Shown piece by piece: positions 30,717 to 39,012 of a stretch of 39,012 nucleotides of DNA. Origin of the DNA: WUQU01 sp038849025 (GTDB taxonomy: Archaea; Thermoproteota; Bathyarchaeia; Bathyarchaeales; Bathycorpusculaceae). The position numbers and the translations under genes are program-made. Numbering within the stretch: the stretch's first letter is position 1; each line of letters opens with the position of its first letter. Location: contig JAWCNE010000008.1 of the NCBI GenBank assembly GCA_038849025.1, forward strand, positions 1 to 39,012, given 5' to 3'. The notes under the pieces are model-generated. The model had not been told where the DNA came from, did no database searches, and worked only from the letters and a program-made list of their open reading frames with translations.

Positions 30717-32888
30717 GTGAGCGAAATTCAACTTCGTGTCGGAGATGCAAGGCAGCGAGACGTTGGAAGAGGCATAGCTCGCATAGACCAGAGAACAATG
30801 CAGAAGCTTGGCATAAGCGCTGGCGATGTGATAGAAATAGTTGGTAAAAGGACAACTTCCGCCATTGCTTGGCCAGCCTACAGCGAAGACCAAAACCGCG
30901 ACATTATAAGGATAGATGGTTTTACACGCAAGAACGCTGGCGTAGCCATAAACGAGTATGTTATCATACGGCCAGCAAGGGTTAAGGAGGCCCTAAACGT
31001 TACTCTCGCGCCTGTGGATATGAGGCTAAACGTGGATGAAGACTTCACAAATTTTGTTAAAAACCGTCTAATGGAAAGAACCTTGGTTGAAGGAGACACC
31101 ACACTGGTTATGATGCTTGGCCACGCCATACCCTTTGTGGTAACAAAAACCCGTCCCCACGGCATTGTAAAAGTTACAGCGGAAACAAAGCTGACAATTT
31201 TAAGCGAACCGGCACCCGAAGGAAAAGGCGTGCCTAGAACCACATACGAAGATATAGGAGGCTTACACGAAGAAATCCAAAGGGTAAGGGAGATGGTGGA
31301 ACTTCCTCTGAGACATCCTGAACTTTTCCAGAGACTAGGAATAGAGCCGCCTAAAGGAGTGCTTCTCCATGGTCCACCTGGATGCGGCAAAACACTATTG
31401 GCAAGAGCCGTGGCAAACGAGTCAGAGGCTAACTTCTTCTCCATAAATGGACCGGAGATAATGAGCAAGTTTTACGGAGAATCAGAGGCGAGACTTAGAG
31501 AAATCTTCCAACAGGCCCAGCAGAACGCTCCAAGCATAATATTCATTGACGAGTTGGATGCCATAGCGCCGAAAAGAGAGGAAGTCACAGGCGAAGTTGA
31601 AAGGCGCGTGGTTGCCCAACTTCTAGCTTTAATGGACGGCTTATCTGGAAGGGGAAACGTCATTGTTATAGGGGCAACGAACAGGCCTGGCGCCCTGGAC
31701 CCGGCGCTCCGCAGACCGGGAAGATTCGACAGAGAAATTGAGATAGGCGTACCGGATAAGCAGGGGAGATATGAAATTCTCCAAATTCACACGCGGGGAA
31801 TGCCCCTAGCCGAAGATGTGGATCTCAAGAAGCTTGCTGAAATGACTCATGGATATACTGGCGCGGACTTGGCGGCCCTTTGCAGAGAAACAGCCATGAA
31901 AGCCTTGAGGCGCTATTTACCTCAAATAAACCTTGAGGAGGAGCGTATACCGCCAGAAGTTCTTGAGAAAATGGAAGTTAAAATGGAAGACTTCCTAAAC
32001 GCCTACAAAGAGGTTACACCTACAGCCATGCGCGAAGTCTATGTGGAAGTGCCCACAGTCCACTGGGAAGACATAGGCGGACTGGAAGACGTTAAACAAG
32101 AACTTAAAGAAGCCGTTGAATGGCCCATGAAAAACCCCGAAATCTTTAAGAGGTTAGGGATAAAGCCTCCTAAAGGAATACTTCTTTACGGGCCTCCAGG
32201 CTGCGGCAAAACGCTATTGGCAAGGGCAGTGGCCACAGAAAGCGAAGCCAACTTCATAACAATAAAAGGACCAGAAGTCTTTTCAAAGTGGGTTGGAGAA
32301 TCTGAGAAAGCCATAAGAGAAGTATTTAGAAAGGCGAGAATGGCAGCGCCAGCCGTGATATTCTTCGACGAAATAGACTCCCTTGTGCCCCGCCGAGGAT
32401 TAGGCTTTGCAGACAGCGGCGTAACAGAACGCGTAATAAGCCAACTTCTAACAGAAATGGACGGGATAATAACATTGGAAGATGTTGTCGTAGTAGCGGC
32501 AACAAACAGGCCAGACATTGTTGACCCAGCGGTGCTCCGGCCAGGGAGATTTGACAGATTAATATATGTGCCTGAACCGGACGAAAAAAGCCGGCTCCAA
32601 ATATTTAAGATTTACACGAAGGACATGCCACTGGCAAAAGATGTAAGCTTGGAAAACTTAGCTGCAATAACTAAAAACTATTCCGGAGCAGACATAGAAG
32701 CCCTCTGCAGAGAAGCAGCTATGCAAGCCTTAAGAAGAGATATAAACGCAAAAGAAGTTACAATGAAAGACTTTGAGGAAGCGTTCAAAAAGATAGGACC
32801 ATCGATCACGCCAGACATGGAGAAGTGGTATAAGGGTTTCATGCAGCAGGTTCGACAAGTGCAAAAACCAGCCACACCAGTTGCTTAA
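30717..32888 (+). CDS. cdc48: Cdc48/p97-type AAA+ ATPase (VAT)
   Basis: 723 residues, the archaeal VAT/Cdc48 length. The N-domain (1-170) begins with the double-psi barrel (LRVGDARQRDVGRGIARID). D1 has Walker A GPPGCGKT at 219-226 and Walker B IIFIDELDAIAP; D2 has Walker A at 492-499 and Walker B VIFFDEIDSLVP, each followed by an arginine-finger region (RPGRFD). It forms a hexamer that unfolds proteins with ATP for the proteasome or for complex disassembly. GTG start with GGAAGGG upstream. The final residues (RQVQKPATPVA) lack the HbYX motif used to open proteasomes. Confidence 0.97.
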   Translation: MSEIQLRVGDARQRDVGRGIARIDQRTMQKLGISAGDVIEIVGKRTTSAIAWPAYSEDQNRDIIRIDGFTRKNAGVAINEYVIIRPARVKEALNVTLAPVDMRLNVDEDFTNFVKNRLMERTLVEGDTTLVMMLGHAIPFVVTKTRPHGIVKVTAETKLTILSEPAPEGKGVPRTTYEDIGGLHEEIQRVREMVELPLRHPELFQRLGIEPPKGVLLHGPPGCGKTLLARAVANESEANFFSINGPEIMSKFYGESEARLREIFQQAQQNAPSIIFIDELDAIAPKREEVTGEVERRVVAQLLALMDGLSGRGNVIVIGATNRPGALDPALRRPGRFDREIEIGVPDKQGRYEILQIHTRGMPLAEDVDLKKLAEMTHGYTGADLAALCRETAMKALRRYLPQINLEEERIPPEVLEKMEVKMEDFLNAYKEVTPTAMREVYVEVPTVHWEDIGGLEDVKQELKEAVEWPMKNPEIFKRLGIKPPKGILLYGPPGCGKTLLARAVATESEANFITIKGPEVFSKWVGESEKAIREVFRKARMAAPAVIFFDEIDSLVPRRGLGFADSGVTERVISQLLTEMDGIITLEDVVVVAATNRPDIVDPAVLRPGRFDRLIYVPEPDEKSRLQIFKIYTKDMPLAKDVSLENLAAITKNYSGADIEALCREAAMQALRRDINAKEVTMKDFEEAFKKIGPSITPDMEKWYKGFMQQVRQVQKPATPVA

Positions 32889-32899
32889 GGAGAATTGTA

Positions 32900-33127
32900 A
32901 TGCCAATAAAAGTGTGGAAAACACATCCGGCTTACTATGTTTTATTAGAGGCCCTAAAAAAGAAGGGCGCCATGACAGACACAGAACTTTTTGAATACCT
33001 AAGCGAGGAATTTAAAGACCTTGGTTTCAAAGACTTCAACGAAATGCTCTTGCGGCTGGAAATCGCTGGAAAAATACGCACAACCTCCCTAGTTCGCGGG
33101 AAAAAGAGAGTTGAACTCATAGCTTAG
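32900..33127 (+). CDS. Small winged-helix-like protein next to cdc48
   Basis: 75 residues. YVLLEALKKKGAMTDTELFE, EYLSEEFKDLGFKDFNEMLL and RLEIAGKIRTTSLVRGKKRV form a winged-helix-like pattern: three helices and a basic beta wing. It starts 12 nt after cdc48, with AAGGAG 7 nt before the ATG, and is likely co-transcribed. It could bind DNA or act as a protein adaptor; the position suggests a link to cdc48 but nothing in the sequence proves it. Confidence 0.85.
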   Translation: MPIKVWKTHPAYYVLLEALKKKGAMTDTELFEYLSEEFKDLGFKDFNEMLLRLEIAGKIRTTSLVRGKKRVELIA

Positions 33128-33165
33128 CAGAACACAAGCCCCACAAGTTTTTAACGTGTAAACTC

Positions 33166-34389
33166 ATGGAAACTTCGCCGGACGTGGTGGTCATTGGAGG
33201 TGGCCCATGTGGCTCTTTCAGCGCCTTAAACCTTGCAAGAAAAGGAGTAACAGTAACCGTTTTCGAGGAACATGGCGAAATAGGCATCCCATCGCACTGC
33301 GCCGGCCACCTTAGCATTTCGGGGTTGAAGCGCTTAGGGTTATATCCGCTGCCTAACAATATTGTTGAAAACTTTTTTTACGGTGCAAATTTTTATTCTC
33401 CAAAAGGTTTAGAGTTTTCAGTTCGGTTTGATTCACCAGTGACATGTGCGGTTAACCGCGAATTGTTTGACAAGTACATTGCAGGGCTAGCTGAAGATTC
33501 AGGAGCCCATTATCAACTAAATTCGCAGGTTAAATCTTTAACCATTGAGAACACCCATATAAAAGGTGCCGTTGTCAAACAAAACGAAAAAACCGTCAAA
33601 GTTTCAGCAAAAATTGTCGTGGATGCAGAGGGAATATTCCCAAGAATATTAAAGCAGGCAGGTTTGCATCCGCCTAGAAGTGACAAGATTGTTCATGGTT
33701 TTCAGGTGGAAGTTGAAAAGGTTAAAAACTTTGAACCTGATTTTGTTGAAGTTTTTCTTGGAAGCGCCTACGCGCCAGGCTTCTACGCTTGGCTTATTCC
33801 AAAATGCGACGGCAAAGCTAAAGTTGGATTGGCTGCTAGAAAAGGAAATCCGAAAGCGCTTTTGCAAAATCTCATGCATAAGCATCCAGCAGCCTCTTCA
33901 AAACTTGCAAAAGCAAAAATTCTCAGAGAATCCCTCCACCCAATAACCTTAGGCGGGCCAATTCCTCGGGCCTACTCAAACGGTTTTCTTGCAGTTGGCG
34001 ATGCAGCTTCTCAAGTAAAGCCCACAACTGGCGGCGGGGTAATCTTAGGTTTAAACTGCGCAAAAATTGCAACTGACGTGGCTATTGAGGCTTTAAATAA
34101 GGGCGACTTTTCCTCCCAGTTCTTAAGTGTCTATCAAAAGCGTTACATGAAGATTTTGGGTTTCGACATAAAAGCCATGCTAATGATTAGAAGAATGCTG
34201 GACAAAATCCCTGATAAAAAGTTAGATAGCATAATAGGCTTTTACACAAAAATTCACCTAGACAAAGCCGTCAAGAATTTTGGAGAGATAGATTTGCAAG
34301 GGCAGGCAATCCTTAAGGCAGGGAAAAGCCCAAGAATTATTGCTGCTTTAGCCTACTTCTTCACCACCTATTTATCGGCAAATTCTTAA
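33166..34389 (+). CDS. Geranylgeranyl reductase family FAD enzyme
   Basis: 407 residues. The FAD-binding Rossmann motif VVVIGGGPCGSFSALNLARK is at ~8-28, the HCAGHLSISGLKRLG segment typical of the family follows, and the second FAD motif is FLAVGDAASQVKPTTGGGV. These enzymes saturate geranylgeranyl chains of archaeal membrane lipids (digeranylgeranylglycerophospholipid reductase), and other members act on chlorophyll or quinone side chains. Lipid saturation is the likely role in an archaeon. ATG at 33166; 38 nt after the winged-helix gene. Confidence 0.9.
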   Translation: METSPDVVVIGGGPCGSFSALNLARKGVTVTVFEEHGEIGIPSHCAGHLSISGLKRLGLYPLPNNIVENFFYGANFYSPKGLEFSVRFDSPVTCAVNRELFDKYIAGLAEDSGAHYQLNSQVKSLTIENTHIKGAVVKQNEKTVKVSAKIVVDAEGIFPRILKQAGLHPPRSDKIVHGFQVEVEKVKNFEPDFVEVFLGSAYAPGFYAWLIPKCDGKAKVGLAARKGNPKALLQNLMHKHPAASSKLAKAKILRESLHPITLGGPIPRAYSNGFLAVGDAASQVKPTTGGGVILGLNCAKIATDVAIEALNKGDFSSQFLSVYQKRYMKILGFDIKAMLMIRRMLDKIPDKKLDSIIGFYTKIHLDKAVKNFGEIDLQGQAILKAGKSPRIIAALAYFFTTYLSANS

Positions 34390-34428
34390 AGCTCGCTGGC
34401 AACTGTTTAAAACAGCTGGGAAAACAAC

Positions 34429-34791
34429 ATGGCTGAGTTCCACTTCAAACAAGTTATTGTTTTTCGCTCCGATTTAAAACTGAGTAAGGGCAAAATTGCC
34501 GCGCAAGCTGGTCATGCAGCAGTTTCAGCAGCAGAGGAGGCACGCCAAAACAATAAACTGTGGTGGAAGGCTTGGATGAGCGAGGGCCAATGCAAGGTGG
34601 TGGTTAAGGTTAAAAGCGAAAAAGAGCTTTTAGAACTGGAAAAACAAGCTAAAGAATCGGCTTTGCCACATGCATTAATCATCGACAGAGGACTTACGGA
34701 AATTCCGCCAGGAACGATAACATGTCTTGGAATAGGACCAGCGCCAACAGAAAAAATAGATAAAATAACAGGCAAACTTCCACTTTTATAG
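34429..34791 (+). CDS. pth2: Peptidyl-tRNA hydrolase 2
   Basis: 120 residues, typical Pth2. FKQVIVFRSDLKLSKGKIAA then QAGHAAVSAAEEA carries the catalytic and tRNA-binding residues (K, H, D), and GQCKVVVKVKSEKELLELEK and LTEIPPGTITCLGIGP complete the fold. It releases stalled peptides from tRNA. ATG at 34429. Followed by truD after 15 nt. Confidence 0.96.
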   Translation: MAEFHFKQVIVFRSDLKLSKGKIAAQAGHAAVSAAEEARQNNKLWWKAWMSEGQCKVVVKVKSEKELLELEKQAKESALPHALIIDRGLTEIPPGTITCLGIGPAPTEKIDKITGKLPLL

Positions 34792-34806
34792 AAGGGCGTA
34801 AATCCT

Positions 34807-36180
34807 GTGCTTATTCCAAAAGTTGAGAAACTCATAGGCATAGAGGTTTATGCAACAACCTCGCCTGGAATAGGAGGAGTTATTCGACATTTTGCAGAAG
34901 ATTTTATCGTTGAAGAAATACTGGTAAACGGCTCTAAAGCAGAACTGCAAAAACAAGAAAACAAAGTTTTAGGGCAGCCAACTTTAAGAGAACCTTACCT
35001 ACTTTGCGTTCTCGTAAAGCGCAACAAAGATACATTTATAGCCCTCAAAGCCATAGCTGCACAGTTAGGTATAAACGTAAATAATATTCACATAGCGGGC
35101 ATTAAAGACACAAAGGCTGTCACAGCCCAGCACATCACATTAAAAAATGTTTCCGCTGAGGAAATTCGCAAAGTTTACGTCAGCGAAGTTGAAGTTTACC
35201 CCGTTAGCTATTTCCACACTAAACTTTCAGCATATTATCTCTTAGGAAATAAATTTCAGGTAACCATTAGAAAGATAAGTTGTTCAAGAACAAGAATTCA
35301 AGAACGCATAACAAGAACGCTGGAAGAGATCAAGAGCCTCGGCGGAGTCCCAAACTTCTTCGGCCACCAAAGGTTTGGCACAACCCGTCCAATAACGCAC
35401 CTCGTGGGAAAAGCCATAATCCAAGGAGATTTTAAAAAAGCAGCCATGCTTTTTCTTGCTAAATCAACCTTCCATGAGCACCCTGAATCGAGGCAAGCTC
35501 GCAAACAACTTTGGAAAACACAGAACTATAAACAAGCATTAAAGGATTTTCCGAAAAACCTGTATTACGAAAGGCTCATGCTTAAGCATTTAGCCAAAAA
35601 AGGCAACGACTTCATAGGAGCTTTTAGAAGGCTCCCAAAAAAGTTGTTAATACTTTTTCCACAAGCCTATCAATCTTACCTTTTCAACAAGTTCCTGAGT
35701 AAGAGAATAATTTTAGGGTTTCCACTTAACAAGGCTGAAGTTGGAGATTATTTAGTGAAGTTGGATCCTTCCGAGTTACCATTAGCTAAATCCTACACTA
35801 CTGCAGACTATGAAACATTATCCAACATTAACGCAGAGATTAAAGCTGGAAAAATGCGTTTGGCTATTACGCTCCTTGGTTTTAAGCAGCAATTGTCACA
35901 AGGCGCACAAGGAGAAATTGAAAAACAAATTTTAGATGAGGAAGGCGTCTCACCGGGAAATTTTAAGGTTAAAGAAATGCCGGAATTAAGCCTTAAAGGT
36001 GGAATGAGGGCGGCTTTAACTCCACTCAAGGACTTTTCGCTCAACAAAATATCTGGGGATGAAGCTAACCCATCGAAACGGAAAGTGCAAGTAGGCTTTA
36101 TGCTTCAACGCGGATCGTACGCAACAATTTTTCTAAGAGAGTTAATGAAAACCCGAAACCCAATTAAATCCGGTTTCTAA
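34807..36180 (+). CDS. truD: tRNA pseudouridine(13) synthase TruD
   Basis: 457 residues, as in archaeal TruD. IAGIKDTKAVTAQ holds catalytic D101; VPNFFGHQRFGTTRPITHLV is the second signature; the region ~205-320 is the inserted TRUD domain. It makes pseudouridine at position 13 of some tRNAs (and position 35 in some archaea). GTG start at 34807 with GAAGGG upstream. It is downstream of pth2 and probably co-transcribed; the end lies 6 nt from the convergent DHH gene. Confidence 0.95.
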   Translation: MLIPKVEKLIGIEVYATTSPGIGGVIRHFAEDFIVEEILVNGSKAELQKQENKVLGQPTLREPYLLCVLVKRNKDTFIALKAIAAQLGINVNNIHIAGIKDTKAVTAQHITLKNVSAEEIRKVYVSEVEVYPVSYFHTKLSAYYLLGNKFQVTIRKISCSRTRIQERITRTLEEIKSLGGVPNFFGHQRFGTTRPITHLVGKAIIQGDFKKAAMLFLAKSTFHEHPESRQARKQLWKTQNYKQALKDFPKNLYYERLMLKHLAKKGNDFIGAFRRLPKKLLILFPQAYQSYLFNKFLSKRIILGFPLNKAEVGDYLVKLDPSELPLAKSYTTADYETLSNINAEIKAGKMRLAITLLGFKQQLSQGAQGEIEKQILDEEGVSPGNFKVKEMPELSLKGGMRAALTPLKDFSLNKISGDEANPSKRKVQVGFMLQRGSYATIFLRELMKTRNPIKSGF

Positions 36181-36186
36181 GAAATA

Positions 36187-37368
36187 TTAACAACAAGTTT
36201 GTGCAACTTTCTCAGCATTTTCTATAAGTTCACTTTTTCTATCGATAGGCACTATTACACTCGCGGCGTACTGGTGCCCATCAGCTACTCCAAAATTTTC
36301 AGAAGCCTTGTCTAGAAGGTTTACTGCACCTGGTAACTTTCCTTTGTCAATTAGTTGCTGCATTTGTTTAGGCACCCTCACCGAAGCCTTAACAAAACTT
36401 TCTTTCAACTTTCCCCATTTCGGAATTTCCGGAGGCACGTCAACAAAACCTAGAATGTACTTGTTAGGTTTTATTAGACGTGTTTGATATGAGAGAAAAG
36501 AGCAGAATTGCCCGATGACTTTTGTTCCCATGCCAGCATACATGTTTCCAGCGTCGAACCATTGGATGTGTTCAGTTTCCTTGAGTCTTTCACGGTAAAG
36601 CCTTCCCAAAAGTCTACGATTAGCTTCTTTGCGCCTAGTCTCTAAAGTTGCAATCTTCTCTTTAGCTTCTTTACTTAATCCTTTTAGGCATACTTCTATT
36701 CCGAGGTCTGGCCCACCCTCATAGTAGCCGACGGCGCCTAAAATCTGAAGCTCTGAAAACAAAACATCTACATTCATCTTGAGCTTTGTAATCTCGAAAC
36801 TTTTGCCTTTTCGGTTAACTCTTCCATTTTTTACGGCCTCTTCCAGAATTATTTGGTTTATTGACTTGTAGCCTTCTGGGATTTCACAGCTCCCAACAAG
36901 AGCTAAATAGTCTAAATCTGAGTTGGCTTCGTTTAAAGCTCTCGCAAAAAGGTAGCAGCATGTAGCTCCTGAAAAGTCTGTTTCTCCCTTAAAGCCGAAG
37001 TTTTCTAGATTTAAATCTAAAACCTTTGGATCCTTTGATGCTTTCGGGTCGTGGTGGTCGAGAATTATGGTTAGATTTCGTCCTTCATTAAATTGAGATA
37101 TTAGATCTGCGTGTGATGAGCCGATATCCACGTAAAAAATTGTCTGGTTTTCTTTTGAGTGCAGATCGGCTATTACCTCTGTGTAAACTTTTTCCAGACA
37201 GAAGGCTCTGCTCCCTAATCCCTCTCGCCCTAAAGCCTGTTTTATTATCGCCGCAGAACATAACCCGTCAGCATCGTCATGGTGGACTATTAGAGCCTCT
37301 TCTGGCTTTTTCTCCCTTAACGCTCCAATTGCCCTTTCTGCATATAGGTTAAAATTTTGGAGGGCCAT
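36187..37368 (-). CDS. DHH-family phosphoesterase (RecJ-like)
   Basis: 393 residues from the ATG at 37368; a GTG at 37377 overlaps the upstream stop by one base and is possible. Motifs: HHDDADGLCSAAI (DHH motif I), FYVDIGSSH, ILDHHDP, and the C-terminal DHHA1 glycine-rich GVADGHQYAASVIVP. Family members are exonucleases or oligonucleotide/cyclic-dinucleotide phosphodiesterases; in archaea they include RecJ-like and GINS-associated nucleases. Which activity applies is not visible. It follows the XRE-CBS regulator directly, so the two are co-translated. Confidence 0.9.
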   Translation of the reverse strand: MALQNFNLYAERAIGALREKKPEEALIVHHDDADGLCSAAIIKQALGREGLGSRAFCLEKVYTEVIADLHSKENQTIFYVDIGSSHADLISQFNEGRNLTIILDHHDPKASKDPKVLDLNLENFGFKGETDFSGATCCYLFARALNEANSDLDYLALVGSCEIPEGYKSINQIILEEAVKNGRVNRKGKSFEITKLKMNVDVLFSELQILGAVGYYEGGPDLGIEVCLKGLSKEAKEKIATLETRRKEANRRLLGRLYRERLKETEHIQWFDAGNMYAGMGTKVIGQFCSFLSYQTRLIKPNKYILGFVDVPPEIPKWGKLKESFVKASVRVPKQMQQLIDKGKLPGAVNLLDKASENFGVADGHQYAASVIVPIDRKSELIENAEKVAQTCC

Positions 37369-37376
37369 TACAAACA

Positions 37377-37919
37377 CTATCCTATTGTTTTTAAGAAGTC
37401 TGAACGAGTTATTATTCCAACTACTTTTTTGCCTCTTGTAACCAGCACTCCCTGTCGCCTTTCAAGCAAAGAGCGTATTGCACTGACATTTGCTTCTTCT
37501 GGAACCATGGGCAACGGTGGATCCATAACGTTTTCCACCTTCTCTTCAATAATGTTTGAGCCTAACTTTCGAATTATACTTTCTTCAGTTATTGTCCCTA
37601 CAATCCTATATCCGTTAATTACAGGCATTTGGGAGATGCCGTGGCGTACCATTATTTCACTCACCTTTAAGACGCTGTCCTTTGGCCTTGCAAAAAGCAC
37701 CCCCCGCGTCATGAGATCCTTGCATTTTTTCTCTTTGCCTTCTGTCAAAACTTGCAAAATTTTGTTTATGGTCGAAAGTCTGGGGTCAACCTTTCCCTGT
37801 TCTATTTTTGCTATATGCGCTTGTGAAACCCCGACTAGTTCTGCCAATTTTTTCTGGGTTAGTTTTGCCTCTAGCCTTAACCTTTTAAGAATAAGTCCCG
37901 TTATAGCCAATATAACCAC
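37377..37919 (-). CDS. XRE-family HTH regulator fused to a CBS pair
   Basis: 180 residues from the GTG at 37919; a TTG at 37910 preceded by GGTGG is an alternative. HTH at ~10-55: LRLEAKLTQKKLAELVGVSQ then AHIAKIEQGKVDPRLSTI, the XRE recognition fold. CBS domains follow at ~68-120 (CKDLMTRGVLFARPKDSVL, GTITEESIIRKLG) and ~127-178 (ENVMDPPLPMVPEEANV, GIITRSDFLKTIG). It could regulate transcription in response to an adenosyl ligand. The stop overlaps the DHH gene start. It shares a promoter region with metK on the other strand. Confidence 0.93.
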   Translation of the reverse strand: MVILAITGLILKRLRLEAKLTQKKLAELVGVSQAHIAKIEQGKVDPRLSTINKILQVLTEGKEKKCKDLMTRGVLFARPKDSVLKVSEIMVRHGISQMPVINGYRIVGTITEESIIRKLGSNIIEEKVENVMDPPLPMVPEEANVSAIRSLLERRQGVLVTRGKKVVGIITRSDFLKTIG

Positions 37920-37950
37920 CAGTTATTTTTTGATGTAAGATTAATACAGT

Positions 37951-37964
37951 AAAGTATATATTTG
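37951..37964. promoter_or_regulatory. Shared near-palindromic TATA element between metK and the XRE-CBS gene
   Basis: AAAGTATATATTTG. Its centre (~37958) is 38-50 nt from the metK starts and 39-48 nt from the XRE-CBS starts, so it fits both strands. No second well-placed TATA box stands out for metK. Confidence 0.55.
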
Positions 37965-37995
37965 TTTTTGCACATACCATTCAAACTTCGCGTGC

Positions 37996-39012
37996 GTGAC
38001 GTTTACCTTGCGAAACATAATAGTTGAAAATTTGAAGCAGACGCCCCTTGAAAAACAAAGAATAGAAATTGTTGAAAGAAAAGGACTAGGCCACCCCGAC
38101 TATATTTGTGACGCCGTAATGGAGCAGATCTCCCTCCGCTTAAGTAAAGAATACCTAGAAAAAGCTGGCGTAATACTGCATCACAACGTAGACAAATCCC
38201 TGCTCGTGGCCGGTCAATCTAAAGTTAGATTCGGCGGAGGTTTTGTAGAACAGCCAATGCTCTTCGTTTTTGGCGACAGGGCAACAACGGAGTTTAACGG
38301 CATAAAACTTGATGTCGAAGAACTAGCCATAAACGTTGCAAAAGAATGGTTCAAGAAAAACATGCGATTTGTGGATCCCGAAAAACATGTGAAGTATCAA
38401 GTGGAACTAAAACCAGGCTCAGCGGGTTTGGTAGACATTTTTAAACGGAAAGGAAAAGTTTTAGGAGCTAATGACACTTCAGCGGCTGTAGGCTATGCGC
38501 CTATGACTAGGACTGAGAAAATAGTCTTAAAAACTGAACAGTTCCTAAACTCTAAAGAGTTTAAACAAAAGTTTCCAGAATCTGGCGAAGACATAAAAGT
38601 AATGGGTTCCAGGAACAACAATAATTTAAATTTAACAATTTCAATGGCTTTTGTAGACCGCTACATAAACAGCGAGGAAGACTATTTTGAAAAAAAAGCA
38701 AAAATACTAGAAGAAATAAATAGGTTTGTACGCAAAAACACGGATTTTGACAACACACGCGTCCAATTAAATACCTTAGATGCACGTGGCAGGGGACTGG
38801 AAGGATTATACTTAACAGTCTTAGGCACAAGTGCAGACAGCGGAGACTCCGGCCAAGTCGGTAGGGGAAACCGTGTAAATGGGCTAATATCGCTAAATAG
38901 GCCATTTTGCTCAGAAGCGGCGGCTGGCAAAAACCCAGTGAGCCATGTGGGAAAAATCTACAACGTTTTAACCTTCAAGGTTGCCCAACACATCTATGAT
39001 GAAGTGCCAGAA
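37996..39012 (+). CDS. metK: S-adenosylmethionine synthetase, archaeal type (3' truncated by window edge)
   Basis: 339 codons are visible to the last base, out of ~400. After a GTG at 37996 (or the TTG at 38008, giving MRNIIVENL as in family members) come EIVERKGLGHPDYICDAVME, NVDKSLLVAG, FVFGDRATTEF, GANDTSAAVGYAPMT, VMGSRNNNNLNLT and SADSGDSGQVGRGNRVNGLI, all characteristic of archaeal methionine adenosyltransferase (PF01941), which is unrelated at sequence level to bacterial MetK outside the active site. It makes SAM from methionine and ATP. No clear ribosome-binding site is seen, consistent with a short leader. Divergent from the XRE-CBS regulator. Confidence 0.96.
   Translation, partial: MTFTLRNIIVENLKQTPLEKQRIEIVERKGLGHPDYICDAVMEQISLRLSKEYLEKAGVILHHNVDKSLLVAGQSKVRFGGGFVEQPMLFVFGDRATTEFNGIKLDVEELAINVAKEWFKKNMRFVDPEKHVKYQVELKPGSAGLVDIFKRKGKVLGANDTSAAVGYAPMTRTEKIVLKTEQFLNSKEFKQKFPESGEDIKVMGSRNNNNLNLTISMAFVDRYINSEEDYFEKKAKILEEINRFVRKNTDFDNTRVQLNTLDARGRGLEGLYLTVLGTSADSGDSGQVGRGNRVNGLISLNRPFCSEAAAGKNPVSHVGKIYNVLTFKVAQHIYDEVPE

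Overview
This window looks like a chromosome segment of a TACK-type archaeon, most likely a Bathyarchaeia (MCG) lineage. The archaeal assignment is firm: thermosome, RNA polymerase subunit K, aEF-1beta, Cdc48, FEN1 with a PIP box, Pth2, Trm5, TruD, FAU-1, geranylgeranyl reductase, archaetidylinositol-phosphate-type synthase and archaeal-type S-adenosylmethionine synthetase. Ribosomal protein S26e, which euryarchaea lack, points to TACK/Asgard. The narrower placement is inference. TATA boxes lie about 25-50 nt ahead of many genes and TTG/GTG starts are frequent. I see no rRNA, tRNA, CRISPR array, insertion sequence or integrase. The DNA is gene-dense.

Layout. 1-3540 (+): end of etfB, etfA, thermosome, rpoK. 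8710-3540 (-): an RNA/nucleotide run rtcA > FAU-1 RNase > dihydroorotase > Mut7-C nuclease > membrane protein, with overlapping genes. 8.8-14.1 kb: small proteins (coiled-coil protein, acylphosphatase, arcadin-1-like), an MFS transporter, GuaAb with an enlarged C-terminal domain, a DUF365/PUA-like protein, and a small membrane protein with a ribbon-helix-helix regulator. 14.1-19.9 kb: pyrF with a stand-alone B3/B4 protein (-), then EamA transporter, HTH regulator, DUF72 protein (+), type 4 uracil-DNA glycosylase (-), CDP-alcohol phosphatidyltransferase (+). 19.9-26.1 kb: S26e and DUF4438 (-), three consecutive CBS genes with ten CBS domains followed by trm5 (+), then DUF371 and an HTH/S-layer-like/EF-hand protein (-). 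26.3-30 kb: glmS, a protein-isoaspartate methyltransferase gene broken by 32 nt, and fen1 (-). 30.1-36.2 kb (+): Zn-ribbon protein, aEF-1beta, cdc48, a small winged-helix protein, geranylgeranyl reductase, pth2, truD. 36.2-39 kb: a DHH phosphoesterase and XRE-CBS regulator (-) divergent from metK (+), which runs off the end.

Most genes are informational or core metabolic. The features most worth a second look are: (1) the 32-nt hairpin-containing insertion exactly between two conserved residues of PIMT, whose removal restores a full-length gene (intron, insertion or inactivation); (2) the three-gene CBS array, one member with a zinc ribbon; (3) the XRE-CBS regulator divergent from metK with one near-palindromic TATA element between them; (4) the winged-helix regulator fused to an S-layer-like domain and a calcium-loop motif.

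The longest stretch without a gene is 18963-19279; it holds two outward promoters and a 20-nt palindrome.
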